From Anaerolineae bacterium (lineage in GTDB: Bacteria; Chloroflexota; Anaerolineae; UBA1429), in contig SLPC01000209.1 in assembly GCA_007132185.1 (NCBI GenBank), positions 1-46,567 on the forward strand: 46,567 bases of DNA, read 5' to 3'. Each line of letters starts with the position of its first letter. Within the stretch, counting starts at the first letter, position 1. A program made the translations under genes and the position numbers. Shown one piece after another: positions 8,555 to 18,748 of this stretch. The notes beneath the pieces were generated by a model. That model worked only from the letters and a program-made list of their open reading frames with translations, was not told the DNA's origin and searched no databases.

Positions 8555-8592
8555 ACAACCGAGAGGCCCTGGGAGAGGGAACTCTCGGTTGT
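8555..8592 (-). terminator. Hairpin terminator after the MFS transporter gene
   Basis: A perfect 11-bp inverted repeat (8555-8565 and 8582-8592, ACAACCGAGAG with its complement) has a 16-base loop. On the minus strand it lies 38 bases past the transporter stop and is followed by TTCC only, so it is a terminator with a poor U tract. Confidence 0.55.
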
Positions 8593-8629
8593 AGAGGAGC
8601 GGATCGGTCGCTGCGTCAGGAAGCCACGA

Positions 8630-9985
8630 TCACCGCGAGCGATCCGGTGCGCTCGTCAATGACGTCGCTGATGTCGCCGACGTTGCCTCGGTCACTTCAC
8701 GGGGCGGCTGCAGACGCCAACCGATGACGGCGGCGACCAGGCAGGCCACGCCCGCGATGATAAAGCCGGCCAGCCAGTTGCCCAGCGAGTCGCGGATGCC
8801 TGCCGCCATGATGGGGCCAATGACGCCCCCTACGCCGTAGGAGGTAAAGACCCAGCCATAGTTCTCACCCACGTACTCGGTGCCGAACAGGTCGCCGGTG
8901 ATGGTGGGGAACAGGGCAAAAGCGCCGCCATAGTTGAACCCGATGATCGTTGTGCCCAAGTAGAGCAGCGCTGGAACGCTGCCCATCCAGAAAAAGGCGA
9001 TCATGATCAGGCCTTGTGTGGCGCACATGATGATCAGTGAGGTCTTGCGGCCGATTCGGTCCGAGATGGCGCCCCAGGCGATGCGTCCTCCGCCGTTGGC
9101 CAGGGCGTAAAAGACGGCCATGGCGAGCCCGGCAATGGCCGTAGCCTCTGCAAGGGTGTATCCCTCCGCCTGCAGTGCGTCGATACCGAACAGTACGATA
9201 TTTCCAATGACCAGGAGCCCGGCCATGGCGGCAAAGAGGAACATGACCCAGATGCCATAGAACTGGGGGGTGCGCAGCATCTCGCCGGCGCGAATGCCAG
9301 GGCCCGAACGGGTTGGCGAGGTGGGGGCGCCGGGGATCGGGCAGTTAGGATCCCAGCCGGGCGGGCAGTACCCTTCTGGCGGATTGACCAGCCAAGTGGT
9401 GCCAATCGCGATGGCTACGGCAAAGGTGATGCCATAGATCAGGAACACATTCAGCACTCCAAAGCGCACAAGAAGCCCGCCAAAATCACCGGCAAGCTGG
9501 ATCCAAATAAGCGCGCCAAAGCCAAAGCCCGCCACCGCAAGACCGGTGATGAGCCCCTTTTTGTCGGGGAACCATTTCATGCCGCAGGCGATTGGGCAGA
9601 CGTAGGCCAGCCCGATGCCGATGCCGGACAAGAGGCCAATAAAGAGGACCTGGTTCCAAAAGTACCCAAACAGGTTATTGCCCATCAGTCCTGCCAAAGC
9701 ATAGCCAGCGCCCATAACGATACCGCCGGTCAACGCAACGATGTACGGGCCCGAACGGGCCTGCCAGCGCCCGGCCAAGATCATGGTAATGGCAAAGCTT
9801 AGCAAAGAGATGGAAAAGATGATCTGTGTCTGTGTCCTGGTAAAGCCAAACGGCCCGGCAGGATCAGTCAGATACGGTGTAAACACGCTCCAGGCATAGA
9901 TGGCGCCAAGACAGAGCTGAACCAGCACCGCTCCTAGCACCACCAGCCAGCGATTTTTGACTCTCGAGGAGCCAGTTGTTGTCAT
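8630..9985 (-). CDS. MFS transporter, oxalate/formate antiporter (OFA) type monocarboxylate carrier
   Basis: A 451-aa inner-membrane carrier with about 12 hydrophobic helices. The opening helix [11 protein letters not shown] and following segment [16 protein letters not shown] are characteristic of the OFA (oxalate:formate antiporter) family, as is [21 protein letters not shown] central hydrophilic loop contains a Pro/Cys-rich stretch ([14 protein letters not shown]). ATG at 9985 is chosen over an earlier frame-open start because GGGAGGG lies 7-8 bases before it. It follows acs by 97 bases on the same strand, suggesting acetate or another short monocarboxylate as substrate, but specificity is not readable. 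Confidence 0.85.
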   Translation of the reverse strand: MTTTGSSRVKNRWLVVLGAVLVQLCLGAIYAWSVFTPYLTDPAGPFGFTRTQTQIIFSISLLSFAITMILAGRWQARSGPYIVALTGGIVMGAGYALAGLMGNNLFGYFWNQVLFIGLLSGIGIGLAYVCPIACGMKWFPDKKGLITGLAVAGFGFGALIWIQLAGDFGGLLVRFGVLNVFLIYGITFAVAIAIGTTWLVNPPEGYCPPGWDPNCPIPGAPTSPTRSGPGIRAGEMLRTPQFYGIWVMFLFAAMAGLLVIGNIVLFGIDALQAEGYTLAEATAIAGLAMAVFYALANGGGRIAWGAISDRIGRKTSLIIMCATQGLIMIAFFWMGSVPALLYLGTTIIGFNYGGAFALFPTITGDLFGTEYVGENYGWVFTSYGVGGVIGPIMAAGIRDSLGNWLAGFIIAGVACLVAAVIGWRLQPPREVTEATSATSATSLTSAPDRSR

Positions 9986-10033
9986 GGCGGCCCTCCCTCG
10001 AACGAAACAGAAAAATGAGACTATACATGTCAA

Positions 10034-10070
10034 GGGCGCACCCGCAGCACCTCAGGCTACGAGTGCGCCC
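10034..10070 (-). terminator. Hairpin between acs and the MFS gene (possible partial terminator)
   Basis: Arms 10034-10041 and 10063-10070 (GGGCGCAC with its complement) enclose a 21-base loop just after the acs stop. There is no U tract, so it may reduce rather than end read-through into the transporter gene, or protect the acs 3' end. Confidence 0.4.
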
Positions 10071-10082
10071 CATCTTGATATG

Positions 10083-12047
<1,965 letters not shown>

Positions 12048-12080
12048 TGCGTGGTCTCCTTTGGTCTATCTGACAGTCGT

Positions 12081-12097
12081 TCGAAACCGCGTTTCGA
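12081..12097. repeat. Inverted repeat close upstream of acs
   Basis: TCGAAAC (12081-12087) and its complement (12091-12097) are separated by 3 bases, 34-50 bases before the acs ATG. This position suits an operator or leader element. No known regulator is assigned. Confidence 0.35.
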
Positions 12098-12284
12098 TGG
12101 GGCAAAGTCCTGAGGATGCATGCGCGGGTTCCCGAGGGTGCCAGCATGGCCAGACTCGTCAGAGTCCGGGCACGATCATGGCTTTCCGCGTTGGTCCCCA
12201 TGCTACACGGCGAGGTCAAATCAGATGCACTGTGCTACGCCAATGTAGCGGCCCGACGCCGGGCTCTTTCTTTGCGCCCAAAGA

Positions 12285-12310
12285 CTTGCGAATTCGCAAG
12301 CATATGCTTG
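12285..12310. promoter_or_regulatory. Two interlocked perfect palindromes upstream of acs, candidate operator
   Basis: A perfect 16-bp palindrome CTTGCGAATTCGCAAG (12285-12300) shares CAAG with a second perfect 14-bp palindrome CAAGCATATGCTTG (12297-12310). A related half, CTTGGATTCGC, continues at 12307-12317. They lie about 240-260 bases before acs in the 373-bp non-coding stretch 12048-12420. That stretch also holds the repeat at 12081-12097 and a small GC hairpin at 12251-12264; I see no gene in it. Such nested symmetry suggests cooperative dimer binding. Confidence 0.5.
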
Positions 12311-12420
12311 GATTCGCTAGCGTAACCGTCGCCTACTTTACCAACAACCCATGAGAATGTCAAGCAAGATGGATCTTTGATGTCATGGGTAATCGAGCAA
12401 GGGACCAGGCATCGCGCGAG

Positions 12421-13269
12421 CTAGGGCTGTGCCACAATGGCTAGCAACCCCGACTGCGACGGATCAGGCTCGCCCAACAGCGAGGGGTAGAATACCGTAT
12501 TCGAGAACCCGGCGTCGGCCAGCAGTTGACGATAGTCCTCCTCGGTGTAGGCATGCATGCTGAATGCATAGCGAGCCGCTGCGCCCATCTCGGCGTCCAC
12601 GATATAGTAGCGATGTGTGGTAGCGGCCTGATCGGCATGCCAGAAGGCTTCGTACAGCGTCAGGTGAGGCCGCTCGGAAAAGAGCCCCGTCTCACTCGTG
12701 TACCAGGTGGACGGACGCTGCCCCTCCTCTTGGACCGCCTGAAAGGTGTGGGGCTCGAGGAGCAGGCGGCCGCCGGGCTTGAGGGATTGGCGCGTTTTTT
12801 GCAGGATCGTGAGGGCCTCGGCGCGGCGAAACACATTCAGCTCGCCATAGATCAGCATGGCCAGATCAAAGCTCTCCGCAGGACCATAGTCGATGGCCCG
12901 GATGTCGCCCTCGACATAGGTGCAATCGGCCTGGCTGGCGGCTGCCTGCTGGCGGGCATAGGCGATGGAGGCCGGGCCGAAATCGATGCCGACACACGAG
13001 TGTCCCAGGGCCGCCAGGCGTTGGGTGTACAGCCCCGGCCCGCACCCCAGGTCCAGCACGCGGCTCGGGCGGCCCTGCAAGACCTGGCCGTGGATCCACC
13101 GGACGTGCTGCTCGATGCGCTCGGTGCGGCGGCTGGCGGCGTCATGCTCCTGCGTCAGATGCTCCGCCAGCATCCGTGCGCTGAATCCTGGCTCGTTCCA
13201 GGGGATCTTTTCGCCTTCGGCCCAGGGCTCGGGCGTGGGTTCTCGTCGAACGATATCCAGTAGGTTCAT
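12421..13269 (-). CDS. Class I SAM-dependent methyltransferase
   Basis: A 282-aa cytoplasmic methyltransferase with a Rossmann-like fold. Motif I is VLDLGCGPGLYTQRLA (about residues 71-86), followed by GIDFGPASIAYAR (motif II acidic residue) and the GDIRAIDYG segment. KTRQSLKPGGRLLLEPHTF is the post-motif III strand. The substrate is unknown; the N-terminal segment (EKIPWNEPGFSARMLAEHL) suits small-molecule methyltransferases. The ATG at 13269 shares its A with the TGA of the Nudix gene, so translation is coupled. An AAGGAG lies 9 bases before this ATG, inside the Nudix gene. No methylation target is suggested by the neighbours. Confidence 0.88.
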   Translation of the reverse strand: MNLLDIVRREPTPEPWAEGEKIPWNEPGFSARMLAEHLTQEHDAASRRTERIEQHVRWIHGQVLQGRPSRVLDLGCGPGLYTQRLAALGHSCVGIDFGPASIAYARQQAAASQADCTYVEGDIRAIDYGPAESFDLAMLIYGELNVFRRAEALTILQKTRQSLKPGGRLLLEPHTFQAVQEEGQRPSTWYTSETGLFSERPHLTLYEAFWHADQAATTHRYYIVDAEMGAAARYAFSMHAYTEEDYRQLLADAGFSNTVFYPSLLGEPDPSQSGLLAIVAQP

Positions 13270-13751
13270 CAAGAGGCACTCCTTGCTGTAGGCTTTGTGG
13301 CTGGCATCTCTCGGCCAGATATGCGGTCGAGTAACGCGCCCAACTCACCGGCCAGAGGGGGGACCGCATCCAATGGCACCCAGTATAGCGCAAAGGCGAT
13401 GGGGCCGGGACTACCGTCGGAAGGGTCGGTCTCCCACGCCAGCCACTGCTCGGGGGTCGCCTGCTCGCACCGCAGATGATAATAGTCGCGTACCTGTCGC
13501 GTGGGCTGGCCCGAGTGGATGAGCAGATCATGGGTACGTTGGCCAAGGTGAGCCACCATCGTTAGCGCCATGAGCCCGGTCTCCTCACGGGCCTCACGCA
13601 TCGCGGCGGTGGCAGTGTCCTCGCCCGGATGAACCGAACCCCCGGGTACCTGAATACCCGCTTTGGGATTATCCCTGTGGCGAAAGACCAACAGGCGATT
13701 GCCCTGGGTGACATAGGCCGCGACCTTGCGCTGTACCTCTCTCTCACGCAT
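13269..13751 (-). CDS. Nudix hydrolase
   Basis: A 160-aa hydrolase of nucleoside diphosphates linked to another moiety. The Nudix box is complete: G(SVHPG)ED-TATAAMREAREETGL, with the metal-binding REAREE. Upstream is LLVFRHRDNPKAGIQVPGG, the usual strand before the box. The ATG follows AAGGGGA. Substrate is unknown, but the short RHRD...IQVPGG form is common in house-cleaning Nudix proteins. It overlaps the methyltransferase by one base, so the two are an operon. Its start is only about 70 bases from the divergent lipoprotein gene. Confidence 0.9.
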   Translation of the reverse strand: MREREVQRKVAAYVTQGNRLLVFRHRDNPKAGIQVPGGSVHPGEDTATAAMREAREETGLMALTMVAHLGQRTHDLLIHSGQPTRQVRDYYHLRCEQATPEQWLAWETDPSDGSPGPIAFALYWVPLDAVPPLAGELGALLDRISGREMPATKPTARSAS

Positions 13752-13784
13752 GCGTTTCCCCTTCTCGCGACACGATTCTTGATT

Positions 13785-13819
13785 TTGGCATGATCATCCT
13801 GATGCATAGAATCGCCCAC
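13785..13819 (+). promoter_or_regulatory. Promoter giving a leaderless mRNA for the first sortase-like gene
   Basis: TTGGCA (13785-13790), 16 bases, TAGAAT (13807-13812). The predicted transcript start (13819-13820) coincides with the ATG at 13820, and no Shine-Dalgarno is present. Confidence 0.55.
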
Positions 13820-14914
13820 ATGGCTATTCTCCGTATACTCCGTGACCGATTTCTCCCCCTGATTCTGATGTCGACGCTGGCCCTTTTGGTGGGCTGTCGC
13901 GGCATCAAGTCAGCGCCCAAGGCTCGTCTGGTTCCTCCTCCCGCCATACTGCTTATGGCCACATCCACGCCCACTCCTACGGCGATGTCGACCGCCACCC
14001 CGATGGCGACCGCTACCCCAACGGCGACTGCTACCCCAACGGCGGCCGCCACCCCAACGGCGGCCGCCACCCCGACGGCGACCGCCAATCCTACAGCGAC
14101 TCTATCGCCTACGGCTATGTCTACGCACACGCCTCTGCCGACGGCAACGCCTCTACCAACCGAGGCACAGCTCCCGATTGCTACACAGGCCCATACATCC
14201 ACACCTGTGCCGGTGGCCCCTGTGCCAAGCACTGTGACGCCGGTGCCGGACAATTCGGGCTTGTCGGTTGTGATCGACACAGCTTCGCCCAGGTCCCCGC
14301 AGTCTACCCGATCCAGCCAAGAGCATTTCCAGATCGGGGGCATCGATTTCGGCGCTGGCAATGCACCGTTGAGTATGGCTTATCCTGCTTCGGTCGATGA
14401 GCGCTCCATGACCCGCTTTGATAGCCTGGACATATTGGTCGCTGATTTGGCCGGCACACAGTACCAGATCTTTAGTACCAAGTACGGCGGCAGTGTCTAT
14501 GTTTACCCGGAGATGGCCAGCGGCAGCTTTGTGTTGAGCGCTCATTCGGGCATCGTGGCCGGTAGCGGACGCGTACTAGAGGCCGAGCCGCTACGCCAGC
14601 TCATCGAGGGTAACATTCACGCGACGCGCCCCATGGCCGAGATCGAGGCCCGCTTGGAGCGGCTCATGGGCCGTGAGTTTGCCTTTACGCAAGGAAATGT
14701 GACAGCTCGTTTCCGCCTGGTGAGGGCTCGTCGCATGGGCGCCGCTGATGTGACCGCCTATCAGCACAAGGCCGGTCGCCTCAGCGAATTCGTGGCTCCG
14801 ATCACCGATCCAGGGCGTTCGTTTATACTCTTTTTCTGCAGTGGACGCCAGCCAGGTGAGCCACAGCAGACCTATACCGGGCGCTATGTGCTCGTGCTAG
14901 AGCTGATCGACTAG
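13820..14914 (+). CDS. Secreted lipoprotein with Thr/Pro linker and divergent sortase-like C-terminal domain (paralogue 1)
   Basis: A 364-aa protein. A signal peptide with lipobox LVGC predicts a membrane-anchored lipoprotein. Residues about 45-150 are a Thr/Pro/Ala linker (ATPTATPT type) with 18-bp DNA repeats. The last ~190 residues form a conserved domain shared with the next gene: RIGGIDFG..., SGSFVLSAHSG, GRVLEAEPLRQLIEGN, FRLVRARRMGAADV, FILFFCSGRQPGE and GRYVLVLELID. Those His, Cys and Arg occupy positions like the catalytic triad of sortases (VLxGH, TLxTC, R.vV). That resemblance is my inference by eye; function is otherwise unknown. ATG at 13820 chosen: it gives a clean signal peptide and sits at the predicted transcript start. 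Confidence 0.75.
   Translation: MAILRILRDRFLPLILMSTLALLVGCRGIKSAPKARLVPPPAILLMATSTPTPTAMSTATPMATATPTATATPTAAATPTAAATPTATANPTATLSPTAMSTHTPLPTATPLPTEAQLPIATQAHTSTPVPVAPVPSTVTPVPDNSGLSVVIDTASPRSPQSTRSSQEHFQIGGIDFGAGNAPLSMAYPASVDERSMTRFDSLDILVADLAGTQYQIFSTKYGGSVYVYPEMASGSFVLSAHSGIVAGSGRVLEAEPLRQLIEGNIHATRPMAEIEARLERLMGREFAFTQGNVTARFRLVRARRMGAADVTAYQHKAGRLSEFVAPITDPGRSFILFFCSGRQPGEPQQTYTGRYVLVLELID
13991..14098 (+). repeat. 18-bp in-frame tandem repeats in the lipoprotein linker
   Basis: Six imperfect 18-bp units (13991-14008 onward) encode the hexapeptide T/A-A-T-P-T/M-A. The repeats lie in the flexible wall-spanning linker and could vary in number by slippage without breaking the frame. Confidence 0.8.
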
Positions 14915-15051
14915 ATCGATGAGCGCCGATGGGCTCACGCCGGATTGATCGGTGTGGGCCCTCACGCAACACCAGCACCCTGAGGCAGGGGGCATTTCCA
15001 CAGCCCTGGGCTCTTTTGCCTACCATAACAACACCTACGCAACGGCGCTTT

Positions 15052-15086
15052 TTGTATCACATGATATCTATGCGTACAATTCCGGC
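15052..15086 (+). promoter_or_regulatory. Promoter giving a leaderless mRNA for the second sortase-like gene
   Basis: TTGTAT (15052-15057), 17 bases, TACAAT (15075-15080). Seven bases on is the A of the ATG at 15087, with no Shine-Dalgarno. Confidence 0.55.
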
Positions 15087-16049
15087 ATGGATGTGTCGCA
15101 TGTGCATCGTGCCCGGTTTGTTCGTTTAGCTCTCGTGGTGGCGGTCTGTCTGCTGGCGGCGAGCGTGCTGGCCGCGCGTCGTGGCTCTGAGTCAGAACTC
15201 GTGGCGCAAGAGATGGCGCCCATCACCGCTCCCACAGCCCCATCCAGTCCCACACCAAGCCCTACAGACACCGCAACGGCCACGCCCACGCATACGCCCA
15301 CGCTCACACCGACTGCGTCCCCAACAGCAACTGCAACACCATCTCAGACCGCTATGCCAACTCGTACGCTTACGCGCACGCCTACGCCGGTCCCTGCCAC
15401 GGCAGTGCCGCCCACGGCAACGCCACGGCCTGCCCAAGCCGCAGCCCCAACCAACGCACGCTATCGCATTGGGGGGATTGACTTTGGCAACCCCAGGGCG
15501 CCCCTGAGCATCGCTTATCCCGCAGCACTGGATGGCGATGCCATGACGCGCTTTGAAGATCTGGAGATCCTGGTGGCCGATCTCTACGGCGTGCAGTACA
15601 GGCGCTTTACCACCGAATATGGCGGCAACGTCTTTGTCTACCTAGACGCCGCCAGCGGCAGTTTTGTCCTGAATGTGCATGATGGCGTGGTGACCCGCAC
15701 CGGTCGCGTGCTGGAGGCTGAGCCGTTGCGTCAGCTCATTGAGGGGAATCTTCGCGCGGCGCGGCCGCTGCCCGAGATCGAGGCGCGGCTAGAGCGTCTC
15801 ATCGGACGCGAGTTTCAGTTCTCCCAGGCGGCGGTCACAGCCCGTTTTCGCCTGGTCAGGGCACGCCGCATGGGTGCCGCCGATGTCGCCGCCTATCAGA
15901 ATAGGGCCAACCGGCTCGGCGAGTTCGTCGCCCCGTTCCCGGATCCAACCCGCGCCTTTATCATGTTCTTTTGCAGCGGCCGCCAGCCTGGCGAGCCCAA
16001 CACGGCTTTTCCTGGGCGCTATGTATTCGTGCTGGAGCTGATCGACTAG
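15087..16049 (+). CDS. Secreted protein with Thr/Pro linker and divergent sortase-like C-terminal domain (paralogue 2)
   Basis: A 320-aa protein. The N-terminal hydrophobic segment (VRLALVVAVCLLAASVLAA) is a signal peptide or membrane anchor without a convincing lipobox, unlike paralogue 1. Then comes a TPTPT linker of about 90 residues and a ~190-aa domain highly similar to paralogue 1: RIGGIDFG, MTRFEDLEILVADLYG, SGSFVLNVHDG, GRVLEAEPLRQLIEGN, FIMFFCSGRQPGEP, GRYVFVLELID. The His, Cys and Arg that resemble a sortase triad are conserved in both copies. The gene arose by tandem duplication but has its own promoter. ATG at 15087 is preferred to an upstream frame-open start because it matches the signal peptide and the predicted transcript start. 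Stop overlaps the convergent EamA gene by 4 bases. Confidence 0.75.
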   Translation: MDVSHVHRARFVRLALVVAVCLLAASVLAARRGSESELVAQEMAPITAPTAPSSPTPSPTDTATATPTHTPTLTPTASPTATATPSQTAMPTRTLTRTPTPVPATAVPPTATPRPAQAAAPTNARYRIGGIDFGNPRAPLSIAYPAALDGDAMTRFEDLEILVADLYGVQYRRFTTEYGGNVFVYLDAASGSFVLNVHDGVVTRTGRVLEAEPLRQLIEGNLRAARPLPEIEARLERLIGREFQFSQAAVTARFRLVRARRMGAADVAAYQNRANRLGEFVAPFPDPTRAFIMFFCSGRQPGEPNTAFPGRYVFVLELID

Positions 16050-16993
16050 GCGGCCGATCGCCTACGCCGGGTTTGCAGCATGAGGACGGCCCCCAGCACG
16101 CAACAGGCCCCCAGCAGTTGTAGCCCTTCCAGGCTCTCTCCCAGCACAGCCCAGCCCAGCAGCATGGCCGTCACCGGCTCGATGGTTGCCACAATGCTCG
16201 CGTTGCTGGCCGGAACACGTTTGACCCCTGCGTTGAATGCCAGACCCGCGGCCATGGTGACCACACCCAGCGCCAGCAGCCACAGGATCAACCCGGGGGT
16301 CGCGAGGAGCATCTCGACGCTGCGCCTGGACTGAAGCGGCAATAGAAATAGGGTCCCCGTGGCGAGGGCATATACGAGAATGGTGCGGGCCGCATAGCCC
16401 CGGCGAGTGGCGCTCTTGATGAACAGCACATAGGCGGCATAGGTGATGCCGGAAGCCAGGGCGGCTGCAAGGCCCATGACATTCAGCCGTGCAGCGTCCA
16501 GGTTATAGGCGCGGCCCACCAGGGTGGTGCCTGTCAGAGCCAGCGCAAGGGCCGCCACGCGCGCGCCTCCCAGGCGCTCTTTCCACACCAGCACACTAAA
16601 GAGGGCCACCCATGCGGGGGCCGTGTACTGGAGCACCGCCGCCACCCCCATGCCCACCAGGCGGATGGCATAGGCATAGATGGCAAAGGTCGCCGAGACG
16701 CCAATCAGGCCAAAGACGATGAAAAAGCCGATATCACGGCGTTCGATGCGCAGGATATCTGGGTCGCGCCATGCCAGCCAGCCCGCCAGACACAGGCTGG
16801 CCAGCAATGCGCGCCAAAAGACGGCCTCCAGGGGCGTGAGTCCATAGTGTCCGATGATGACATGGTAAAAGAGTCCCAGCACGCCCCACAGGCCGGCGCC
16901 CAGTGTCACCAGGCCATAGCCAGTCAGCATCTCTACGACCCCAGGCCCCAGAGAAGCGAGACTCTTGATCCGTGGCGTTCGGGCACGAGTCAT
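16046..16993 (-). CDS. EamA/DMT-superfamily transporter
   Basis: A 315-aa inner-membrane protein with about 10 hydrophobic helices arranged as two EamA repeats (GLWGVLGLFYHVI... LQYTAPAWVALFSVLVWKERL in the first half; ALASGITYAAYVLFIKSA... ATIEPVTAMLLGWAVLGESL in the second). The YTAPAWVALF...KERL and EPVTAMLLGW...GE motifs end each repeat, as in metabolite exporters of this family. Substrate unknown. ATG at 16993 is chosen over an upstream TTG because GGGAG is 8 bases before it. Convergent with the sortase-like paralogue, sharing the palindrome CTAG as both stop codons. Confidence 0.88.
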   Translation of the reverse strand: MTRARTPRIKSLASLGPGVVEMLTGYGLVTLGAGLWGVLGLFYHVIIGHYGLTPLEAVFWRALLASLCLAGWLAWRDPDILRIERRDIGFFIVFGLIGVSATFAIYAYAIRLVGMGVAAVLQYTAPAWVALFSVLVWKERLGGARVAALALALTGTTLVGRAYNLDAARLNVMGLAAALASGITYAAYVLFIKSATRRGYAARTILVYALATGTLFLLPLQSRRSVEMLLATPGLILWLLALGVVTMAAGLAFNAGVKRVPASNASIVATIEPVTAMLLGWAVLGESLEGLQLLGACCVLGAVLMLQTRRRRSAA

Positions 16994-17118
16994 GGGCAAA
17001 ACTCCCTGCGGATATCAATGGGCGCACAGGCTGCGAGTCTAGCACAGACATGATTGTTGAGCAATCAGCAAGGAGGCGTGGAAACAGCTCACGTGCGAGA
17101 TATTTTCTATAAAATGTG

Positions 17119-17148
17119 TTGACAAGATCAATTTTGGAGCAGTAGAAT
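17119..17148 (+). promoter_or_regulatory. Near-consensus sigma-70-type promoter
   Basis: Consensus TTGACA (17119-17124), 18 bases, TAGAAT (17143-17148). The predicted start near 17155 gives a ~48-base leader to the GTG at 17203. This is the only perfect -35 paired with a good -10 that I found in the window. Confidence 0.65.
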
Positions 17149-17202
17149 AGCCATGAGCTCTTGCAGCCATCAGTGAGTGACACAGTGTGAAGGGAGGGAC
17201 TT

Positions 17203-17733
17203 GTGTTCACACTACGCGTACGCCACCTCGTCATGATGCTCCTCGCGTTCGCTGCTCTGTTCGTTCTGGGCGCCGGCGGCTCGGACCCGGCCCACGCAGC
17301 CATAGGGAATCGGGGCATTCCGGTGCGCTGCTTTACGCCGGGCGCGGGAGTTGCTGCTGGCGGCTCGGCCTTTATGACCTGTTTTGCTGCGGATGGCACG
17401 CCGTTCTCTGGCAACCAGCGGGTGCCTGCAGGGTACTATTTGCTGGTTACGGACGTGATCGTAACGCCAAGATCTGGCACGGCTACATCGGGCGTGACCG
17501 AAGTATCGGTCTTTGACGCATATGGCACCACATCGCGGCAGTCGCAGTTCTTTCTGCGCTCGACCACCACAGGCAGCTACGCGCACACCTTTGCTGTACC
17601 TTATCTGGTGCTCCAGGCAGATCATCGTCTGGAGATCGCTGCCGCCGGTATTAACCCCTTTTCGGTGGATGTGAGAGTAACGGGCCTGCTAACCAATCAT
17701 GTCGCGTATCTGCCCGTGGCCATAGGGCAATAG
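17203..17733 (+). CDS. Secreted protein of unknown function
   Basis: A 176-aa protein not recognised. The N-terminal signal peptide (VRHLVMMLLAFAALFVLGAG) has a likely cleavage after AHA. The mature ~145 residues are rich in Gly, Thr, Ser and beta-branched residues (e.g. YYLLVTDVIVTPRSG, HRLEIAAAGINPFSVDVRVTG), suggesting a small beta-sandwich. Two Cys (RCF, TCF) near the N-terminus may form a disulfide. The GTG at 17203 is chosen because GGGAGGG lies 6 bases before it. It stands alone behind a strong promoter and converges with uvsE 39 bases away. Confidence 0.8.
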   Translation: MFTLRVRHLVMMLLAFAALFVLGAGGSDPAHAAIGNRGIPVRCFTPGAGVAAGGSAFMTCFAADGTPFSGNQRVPAGYYLLVTDVIVTPRSGTATSGVTEVSVFDAYGTTSRQSQFFLRSTTTGSYAHTFAVPYLVLQADHRLEIAAAGINPFSVDVRVTGLLTNHVAYLPVAIGQ

Positions 17734-17772
17734 CATCGAATTGGGTGTCGCGTGTCGCCTCGAAAGGCGCAT

Positions 17773-18741
17773 CTAGCGCACATTGGGGGCCAGATCGGGG
17801 GCAAAGCGCTCCAAGTCCTGCCGGAGCTGGAGCAGCGCCACATCCCGCGCTTTGGCCTCCAGCATGATGTCAAAGGGGCGCAGAGCAAGGGCCGGGTGCA
17901 GCCAATCGGCAAACTCGTAGGGTACGACGAAATCAGCATGCTCGTTCCAGTTGGGCGTCTTGATCCGAGTCGAGCCCTCGATCCGGCGCATCTCACTGCG
18001 CGCCGAGCAAAAATGCACCTTGGGGCGCACGCCGGCTGGCCATGTACCCAGGGAGTAGGTCAGCGCCTCTTCCAGGCCGACGCCCTCGGGGTTCCAGACG
18101 CGATGATGCAAATAGTCGAACACCAGAGGCACGCCACACACCTCGTGGATCCAGCGCACGTCGGCATGGCCAAAGCGCCGGTCGTCCTGCTCCAGCGCTA
18201 GGCGTCCCCGAATTGCATCAGGCAGGGCCTCATAGCGCTGTGCGAACCGTTGTCGTGCTGTTGCGTGGTTGTCATAGACACCACCCACATGCAGCACCAC
18301 ATTGCCCTCTGCGCCCAAGCCCAGCGCATCCAGCAGGGTGGTGTGGGCCACCAGCGAACGGATCGAGCTGTCGACCTGCTCCTCGTTCACGGCGTTCAAC
18401 ACCAGGCTATAAGGGTGAAAGGTGAGGCGCAGGCCCAGCTCGGCGATCAGTTCGGCCAGTTGCTCGATCTGGGCCTCGCACTCGTTCAATTGCTGCGCCA
18501 GCGCGGCGCCATCTTCATGCAGCGTTCGGGGGATCACCTGAGACGACATCCGGTAAAAGGCGATCTGGTTCGTCGCCAGGTAGAGTACGATGTCGCGCAG
18601 ATAGGCCAGGTTGACGCTCAGATGGCGCTCTTGATTATGGCCACGGGCATCATGAGAGGGAAGATCTGATGAGCCATAGACCCGAATGGAGAATCCGAGT
18701 CTATGGCTCACTGTGGGTTGTTGGACCGTATCGGTCGGCAT
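17773..18741 (-). CDS. uvsE: UV damage endonuclease UvsE/UvdE family
   Basis: A 322-aa TIM-barrel endonuclease. The family nicks DNA 5' of UV photoproducts and abasic sites, an alternative to UvrABC. Recognisable: RLGFSIRVYGS at the N-terminus, LAYLRDIVLYLATNQIAFYRMSSQVIPR (given as pieces of the family's 'L..IL.WN..N.I.FYR.SS.L.P'), LRLTFHPYSLVLNA, VLHVGGVYDN, ALEQDDRR and GVPLVFDYLHH, with the metal-binding His/Glu/Asp residues present. The frame is open further upstream, but ATG at 18741 begins 7 bases after the preceding stop and gives family length. It is last in a three-gene operon after a ComEA-like protein and an unknown protein. Confidence 0.88.
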   Translation of the reverse strand: MPTDTVQQPTVSHRLGFSIRVYGSSDLPSHDARGHNQERHLSVNLAYLRDIVLYLATNQIAFYRMSSQVIPRTLHEDGAALAQQLNECEAQIEQLAELIAELGLRLTFHPYSLVLNAVNEEQVDSSIRSLVAHTTLLDALGLGAEGNVVLHVGGVYDNHATARQRFAQRYEALPDAIRGRLALEQDDRRFGHADVRWIHEVCGVPLVFDYLHHRVWNPEGVGLEEALTYSLGTWPAGVRPKVHFCSARSEMRRIEGSTRIKTPNWNEHADFVVPYEFADWLHPALALRPFDIMLEAKARDVALLQLRQDLERFAPDLAPNVR

Positions 18742-18748
18742 GACGCCT

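Noticed and set aside
8340-8727. Small open frames on both strands between the dehydratase and MFS genes
   Set aside because: No Shine-Dalgarno, odd composition and overlap with hairpins and promoter elements.
10022-10033. TTGACA on the minus strand before the MFS gene
   Set aside because: No -10 at a suitable distance downstream.
13991-14098. CRISPR-like repeat array
   Set aside because: Repeats are in-frame, 18 bp, without spacers and encode a Thr/Pro linker.
14823-15086. Small open frames between the two sortase-like genes
   Set aside because: No ribosome-binding site and no similarity; the region contains the promoter of the second gene.
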